From Thermomicrobiaceae bacterium (GTDB lineage: Bacteria; Chloroflexota; Chloroflexia; Thermomicrobiales; Thermomicrobiaceae), in contig JAICWZ010000025.1 in assembly GCA_025966355.1 (NCBI GenBank), positions 1 to 10,897 on the forward strand: a stretch of 10,897 nt of DNA, in the 5' to 3' direction. Below, piece by piece: positions 6,781 to 10,897 of this stretch. The first letter of the stretch is position 1. The number at the start of each line of letters is the position of its first letter. The notes beneath the pieces were generated by a model, which was not told where the DNA came from, did not search any database, and saw only the letters and a list, made by a program, of their open reading frames with translations. The position numbers and the translations under genes were made by a program.

Positions 6781-8286
6781 ATGGCAACCGAAACCGGAAT
6801 CAAGAGCTATCAACTCCTCATCAACGGTCAATCCGTGCCGGCCGCATCCGGCGCGACGTTCGATACGCTCAGCCCGACAACCAACGAGCCGGTGGGGCGG
6901 ATCGCGAAGGCGGGCATCGAAGACGTGAACCGGGCGGTCGCGGCGGCGCGCGAAGCGTTCGATCACGGTCCGTGGCCGAAGATGACACCAGCCGAACGCA
7001 GCAAGCGCATGCATAAGGTGGCAGATCTGCTGCGCGAACGGCTGGAAGAGATCGCGCGATTGGAAACGCTGAATTGCGGCAAGATCATCATCGAGTCGCG
7101 CGGTGATGTGAACGCCTCGGCTAACTGCTTCGACTATTACGCCAATCTGACCGGCCACAGCTGGGGCGAGACGATTCCGATGAACGGGCCGCTCTTCGAC
7201 TACACGCTGCGCCAGCCGGTCGGCGTCTGCGCCCAGATCATCCCCTGGAACTTCCCGCTCCTGATGGCCGCCTGGAAGCTCGGACCAGCACTCGCGACCG
7301 GCAACACGATCATCCTGAAACCGGCCAGCGCCACACCGATCACGGCGCTGCTGCTCGGCCAGCTCTGCCTCGAAGCGGGCATTCCCGAGGGCGTCGTCAA
7401 CGTGCTGCCGGGTCCCGGTGCCGAAATCGGCGCCGCGCTGGCCGAACATCCAGGCGTCGACAAGGTCGCCTTCACCGGCGAGACGGAGACTGGTCGCCAG
7501 ATCATTCGCCTGAGTGCCGGCACGATCAAGAAGGTGTCGCTGGAACTGGGCGGCAAGTCCCCCAACATCGTCTTCCCGGATGCCGATCTCGAAGAAGCGG
7601 TCAACGGCTCGCTCTTTGCCATCTTCACCAACGCCGGTCAGCGCTGTACGGCGCGCACGCGGCTCTTCCTGCACGAATCGATTCACGACAAGTTCATGGC
7701 CGACTTTCTGGCAAAAGCGGGGAAGATCCGCGTCGGTGATCCGCTGGAGGATGCGACGCAGATGGGCCCGGTCATCTCCTCACGCCAGTGCCAGCGCATT
7801 CTGAGCTTCGTCGAACGCGCCAGCGGTGAGGGCGCCGATCTGCGGCTCGGCGGCAAACGACCGGAATCGGATGTGCTGAAGAAGGGCAACTTCATCGAGC
7901 CGACGATCTTCGACCAGGTGAAGAACGATATGACAATCGCCCAGGAGGAGGTCTTCGGGCCGGTCCTGTCGGTCATCCCGTTCAAGGACGACGGCGAGGT
8001 CGTGGAGATGGCGAACAACGTCATCTACGGTCTGGCGGCGACGATCTGGACGAACGATCTCAAACGGGCGCATCGCCTGGCGGCGTCGATCCGTGCCGGG
8101 AACGTCAGCATCAACTATCCAACGGTCAATCCGCCCGAAGCGCCGTTCGGCGGCTTCAAGCAGAGCGGAATCGGTCGGGAGCTCAGCCGACACGCGCTCG
8201 ATCTGTACACGGAAATCAAGAACGTTGTGATCAACCTGAACGATCAGCCATTCGACTGGTACGGCAACTGGCCGGTCGGTCGCTGA
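6781..8286 (+). CDS. NAD(P)-dependent aldehyde dehydrogenase
   Basis: This is a 501-residue class I/II-type ALDH that oxidises an aldehyde to the acid with NAD(P)+. The catalytic set is complete: N157 in IIPWNFPL, K180 in IILKPAS, the dinucleotide loop FTGETETGR (231-239), general base E255 in LELGGKSP, nucleophile C289 in GQRCTA, and E390 with F392 in EEVFGPV. The C-terminus carries PFGGFKQSGIGRELS (455-469) and ends with FDWYGNW. The length is normal. The family includes betaine-aldehyde, phenylacetaldehyde and general acetaldehyde dehydrogenases; the sequence alone does not decide the substrate. It opens a probable four-gene operon, with ppx 22 bp downstream. The intergenic hairpins upstream suggest its own promoter. 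Confidence 0.94.
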   Translation: MATETGIKSYQLLINGQSVPAASGATFDTLSPTTNEPVGRIAKAGIEDVNRAVAAAREAFDHGPWPKMTPAERSKRMHKVADLLRERLEEIARLETLNCGKIIIESRGDVNASANCFDYYANLTGHSWGETIPMNGPLFDYTLRQPVGVCAQIIPWNFPLLMAAWKLGPALATGNTIILKPASATPITALLLGQLCLEAGIPEGVVNVLPGPGAEIGAALAEHPGVDKVAFTGETETGRQIIRLSAGTIKKVSLELGGKSPNIVFPDADLEEAVNGSLFAIFTNAGQRCTARTRLFLHESIHDKFMADFLAKAGKIRVGDPLEDATQMGPVISSRQCQRILSFVERASGEGADLRLGGKRPESDVLKKGNFIEPTIFDQVKNDMTIAQEEVFGPVLSVIPFKDDGEVVEMANNVIYGLAATIWTNDLKRAHRLAASIRAGNVSINYPTVNPPEAPFGGFKQSGIGRELSRHALDLYTEIKNVVINLNDQPFDWYGNWPVGR

Positions 8287-8308
8287 TGTGAGGGACGAAC
8301 GCGTCGTC

Positions 8309-9841
8309 ATGCAGCCGGTGGGAGAACTGGTCGACGAACTGGCGAACGGGGACGTGCCCGAACGGCGCATCGGGGTCGTCGATCTCGGTTCCAATTCCGG
8401 CCGGCTTGTCGTCTACGACCAATATTCGCCGAACCGGCTCGAAATCGTGGAAGACGCACGCGTACCGTTGCGCCTGGCGAGCAACCTGCGCGACGATGGC
8501 TCGCTCGATGACGAGGCGCTTAATCGCACGATCGACGCCCTCCGCGCCTTCCACGCCATCGCGCTCGGCGCCGGTGCGGAGCGGACGATCGTGGTCGGTA
8601 CGGCCGCCATGCGCGACGCCACGAACGGGGCGGAACTGCGCGCGCGCGTGCTACGGGAGATCGGTGTCGAGGTCGAGATCATCGATGGCCTGGCCGAGGC
8701 GCGTTATTCGTTCCTCGGCGCCATCCATGGGCTGCCGGTCTGGAACGGATTTGTCCTCGATATCGGTGGCGGCAGTCTGGAACTGACGCATTTTCGCGAT
8801 CGACTCGGGGTCGCTTCGTGGATGCTGCCGCTCGGGGCGCTGCGGCTGGCGCAGCAGTTTTTGCCGAGCGATCCGCCCACCACCAAGGAGATTCGTCGTC
8901 TCAAACCGTTCATCGAGCAGCGCCTGGCCGAGGATGGCGTCCCGATGGCGGATAAGAGCGACGTGCTTGTCGGCACCGGTGGCACGATCCGCAACATCGC
9001 AAAAATCAATCGCAAACAACGACCGAGCCCGATTCAGCGGCTGCACGGCTACACCGTGCCCATCGCGCGCGTCAAACGTATTGCGTCATCGCTGGCGTCG
9101 CTCGACTGCCAGCGGCGCGGCGGCGTGCCCGGACTCAACTCCGACCGGGCCGACTCAATCGTTGGCGGCGTGATCGCGGTGCAGATGGTGATGGAGACGC
9201 TTGGAATCGACGAGATCCTGGTTTCCGGCGAGGGATTGCGCGAGGGAATCGCCTTCTCGCTCATCAGCTCGACATCGCCCGATCCGGCGATCGTGAAACA
9301 GGCGTCGGTCGCGGCGCTCGCCACGCGTTTTCGGGCCTGGGAAGCCGATCGAGCGCAGCAACGCGTCTCGGCCGCCGAGCAACTCATCGTGGCGCTTGCT
9401 CCCGAACTGCCCGAGGCGTTCCAGTCGGCACTCTTCCAGGCTGCGTTCCTCCTCGATATCGGACGGAGCGTCGATTATTACAACCGGCTGAACCACAGCG
9501 CGTCGATCGTGCTGCTGGCGGATCTCGATGGCTTCACGCACCGGGAAATCGCGCTGCTCGCGGCGATCATCCGCGAAGCAGATAAGCGACAGTCGGACGT
9601 CGAAGCGTACGTCCCCCTGCTCACAAACGATGATGGTCCAGCCATCGCACGCTGCGGTGCGATTCTGGCGCTCGCCGACGAAATCGAACGGCGCTATCCT
9701 GGCGAAACTCCGATCGACCTGCGGATCGACGTCGACTCAGAGCGAGTGCGACTCAGCGTCCCTGCGTTTTCGGAGTATGAGCGCGAAAAGCTGGCCGATC
9801 GATTTGGTCGAGCCTTCGGCCGGGAACTGGTCTTCGACTGA
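8309..9841 (+). CDS. ppx: Exopolyphosphatase / guanosine pentaphosphatase (Ppx/GppA) with HD-like C-terminal domain
   Basis: This 510-residue phosphohydrolase of the ASKHA superfamily releases phosphate from polyphosphate chain ends or from pppGpp. Motifs in order are IGVVDLGSNSGRLVVYD (21-37, phosphate 1), VVGTAAMRDATNG (95-107), IIDGLAEARYSF (124-135) containing the catalytic-region glutamate E130, VLDIGGGSLELT (149-160, phosphate 2), GTGGTIRNI (222-230), SDRADSI (278-284) and SGEGLREG (306-313). After about residue 330 comes a helical HD-like domain with LLDIGRSVDYYNRLNHSAS (381-399), as in long Ppx proteins. Polyphosphatase versus pppGpp activity cannot be told apart here. ATG 8309 is chosen, with GAGGGA at 8291-8296 (a long 12-nt gap); a GTG at 8288 would add seven residues. 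The thymidylate-kinase-like gene follows after 14 bp. Confidence 0.92.
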   Translation: MQPVGELVDELANGDVPERRIGVVDLGSNSGRLVVYDQYSPNRLEIVEDARVPLRLASNLRDDGSLDDEALNRTIDALRAFHAIALGAGAERTIVVGTAAMRDATNGAELRARVLREIGVEVEIIDGLAEARYSFLGAIHGLPVWNGFVLDIGGGSLELTHFRDRLGVASWMLPLGALRLAQQFLPSDPPTTKEIRRLKPFIEQRLAEDGVPMADKSDVLVGTGGTIRNIAKINRKQRPSPIQRLHGYTVPIARVKRIASSLASLDCQRRGGVPGLNSDRADSIVGGVIAVQMVMETLGIDEILVSGEGLREGIAFSLISSTSPDPAIVKQASVAALATRFRAWEADRAQQRVSAAEQLIVALAPELPEAFQSALFQAAFLLDIGRSVDYYNRLNHSASIVLLADLDGFTHREIALLAAIIREADKRQSDVEAYVPLLTNDDGPAIARCGAILALADEIERRYPGETPIDLRIDVDSERVRLSVPAFSEYEREKLADRFGRAFGRELVFD

Positions 9842-9855
9842 AAGGACGCGCGGTC

Positions 9856-10617
9856 ATGGGGCTACGGCGAAACGATCGCTTTCCCGGACGACTCTTCATC
9901 GTGGAAGGGATCGACGGCTCGGGCAAGAGCACGCAACTCGATCTGCTGCACAAGTGGCTTGTCAGTCTGGGCTACCTGGTCGTCTTCAGCGAATGGAACT
10001 CCTCGCCCATTGTCAAGAGTACGACGAACCGCGGCAAGAAGCGCCGCAGCCTCACGCCGATGACGTTCAGCCTCATCCACGCCGCCGATTTTGCCAGCCG
10101 CATCAACGCGCAGATCATACCGGCGCTGGAAGCGGGCGCCATCGTGCTCGCCGATCGCTACGCCTACACCGCCTTCGCCCGTGACGCGGTACGCGGTGTC
10201 AGCCGCGACTGGTTGCGCCACCTCTATTCATTCGCCGTGAAGCCGCACATCGCCTTCTATTTCGACGTTCCGCTCGACGAATCGCTGCGTCGCATCCTGA
10301 CAGGGCGGCCGGAACTCAAGTATTACGAGGCAGGACTCGATCTGGCGCTCAGCGACGATCCCTACGAATCGTTCCGCCTCTTCCAGGGCAAGATCCACGA
10401 CGAATACGATCAGATCGTGCGCGAGTTCAACCTGGTCCGCATCGACGCCACCGAGAACTTGATTCGGCAACAGCAGGTGGTTCGTGAGATCGTCGCACCG
10501 CACCTGAACGGGCTCATGCGCGCCGGTAATGGCGGGCTGCAGACCGCATTACAGGAGGCGAATCTCAAAGGCCGCTACCTGAGCCAGGGGGCACAACGAG
10601 GAGGACCGACCGGATGA
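9856..10617 (+). CDS. Thymidylate-kinase-like P-loop protein (first of a tandem pair)
   Basis: This 253-residue protein has the nucleoside-monophosphate-kinase fold closest to dTMP kinase. Visible are an intact Walker A GIDGSGKST (18-26), the ADRYAYTAFARDAVRG segment (99-114) with the DRY motif, FYFDVPLDESLRR (134-146, Tmk-like strand and 'P..a..R' helix), and a lid-like region around RILTGRPELKYYEAGLDL (146-163) followed by IHDEYDQIVREF. However, the TREPGGT-type dTMP-binding motif is not there; the equivalent stretch reads FSEWNSSPIVK (44-54). It also has an unusually long C-terminal tail (about 215-253), since typical Tmk is near 210 residues. Substrate is therefore uncertain, and dTMP phosphorylation should not be assumed. 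AAAGGA at 9841-9846 supports the ATG. Its stop overlaps the start of the next gene. Confidence 0.8.
   Translation: MGLRRNDRFPGRLFIVEGIDGSGKSTQLDLLHKWLVSLGYLVVFSEWNSSPIVKSTTNRGKKRRSLTPMTFSLIHAADFASRINAQIIPALEAGAIVLADRYAYTAFARDAVRGVSRDWLRHLYSFAVKPHIAFYFDVPLDESLRRILTGRPELKYYEAGLDLALSDDPYESFRLFQGKIHDEYDQIVREFNLVRIDATENLIRQQQVVREIVAPHLNGLMRAGNGGLQTALQEANLKGRYLSQGAQRGGPTG
10598..10605 (+). promoter_or_regulatory. Ribosome-binding site of the second thymidylate-kinase-like gene
   Basis: GAGGAGGA, inside the end of the first kinase-like gene, lies 8 nt before ATG 10614. It is the strongest such site in this operon and implies efficient independent initiation of the overlapping gene. Confidence 0.65.
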
Positions 10618-10897
10618 CGCAGCTTCGCTTTTATGGCGATCCGCCGCCCGGCATCGCTGATGAGAGCCTGCCTGGCCGGCTCGTCGTCGTTGAAGGTACC
10701 GCCGGCGTCGGGCGTTCGACGCAGATAGCGCTGCTCAAGGAATGGCTCGAAGCGAGCGGTTATGCCGTGCTCAACACCGGCCTGCGCCGATCCAGCCTGG
10801 CCGGTCGCGGCATCGAGCGCGCCAAACTCGGCCACACGCTCGACCCGATCACGCTCAATCTCTTCTACGCCACCGATTTCTGTGATCGCATGGAGCA
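10614..10897 (+). CDS. Thymidylate-kinase-like P-loop protein with altered Walker A (partial, second of the pair)
   Basis: This is the first 94 codons of a gene running off the window. It overlaps the previous gene by 4 bp (ATGA), implying translational coupling. The protein is clearly a paralog of its neighbour: RLVVVEG (22-28) matches RLFIVEG, STQIALLKEWLEASGY (35-50) matches STQLDLLHKWLVSLGY, and LTLDPITLNLFYATDF-like residues (75-89) match SLTPMTFSLIHAADF. The P-loop reads GTAGVGRST (28-36): arginine R34 replaces the Walker A lysine and alanine A30 replaces the aspartate of GIDGSGK. The change comes from a CGT codon at 10713-10715, with the frame otherwise intact, so it does not look like a decaying gene. 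It may be a catalytically weakened partner or a specialised enzyme. The rest of the protein is not visible. Confidence 0.8.
   Translation, partial: MTQLRFYGDPPPGIADESLPGRLVVVEGTAGVGRSTQIALLKEWLEASGYAVLNTGLRRSSLAGRGIERAKLGHTLDPITLNLFYATDFCDRME

Noticed and set aside
6715..7686. 323-codon open frame on the minus strand
   Set aside because: It is antisense to the aldehyde dehydrogenase, which has all its catalytic residues; a shadow frame of GC-rich coding sequence.
1..10897. CRISPR array, tRNA/rRNA gene, transposon or phage genes
   Set aside because: No regularly spaced repeats, RNA gene hallmarks, transposase or integrase motifs were seen on either strand.

Overview
The window is a dense, GC-rich bacterial stretch (about 60% GC by eye). 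All supportable genes lie on the + strand and nearly all are linked by short gaps. I recognise no RNA gene, insertion sequence, prophage or CRISPR array. The gene set (Pst transporter with two ATPase paralogs, an HPP-family membrane protein, a long Ppx with an HD-like C-terminus, tandem thymidylate-kinase-like proteins) and the codon use would fit a Chloroflexota bacterium of the Thermomicrobia/Sphaerobacter type. That placement is an impression, not something I could test.

Region A (1-4615) is a phosphate-uptake operon: the end of pstS, then pstC, pstA, two consecutive pstB paralogs and phoU. PstS captures phosphate outside the membrane, PstC/PstA form the channel, the PstB proteins supply ATP hydrolysis, and PhoU reports transporter status. 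The promoter must lie upstream of the window.

Region B (4661-6488) continues on the same strand with a small YciI-like protein, an HPP-family membrane protein and an APH-fold small-molecule kinase resembling hygromycin 4-O-kinases. Gaps of 45, 64 and 9 bp suggest at least partial co-transcription with the pst genes.

Region C (6489-6780) is the only sizeable non-coding stretch. It is packed with inverted repeats: a GC-rich hairpin and three further palindromes in series (6553-6624), then two hairpins closer to the next gene. It probably separates two transcription units and may include a dispersed repeat or a terminator.

Region D (6781-10897) is a second probable operon: an NAD(P)-dependent aldehyde dehydrogenase, a Ppx/GppA exopolyphosphatase, and two thymidylate-kinase-like P-loop proteins overlapping by 4 bp. 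The second one, cut by the window edge, has arginine in place of the Walker A lysine. The most unusual feature is this pairing of an exopolyphosphatase with one intact and one altered P-loop kinase paralog. Together with the pst operon it gives the whole window a phosphate/polyphosphate theme.
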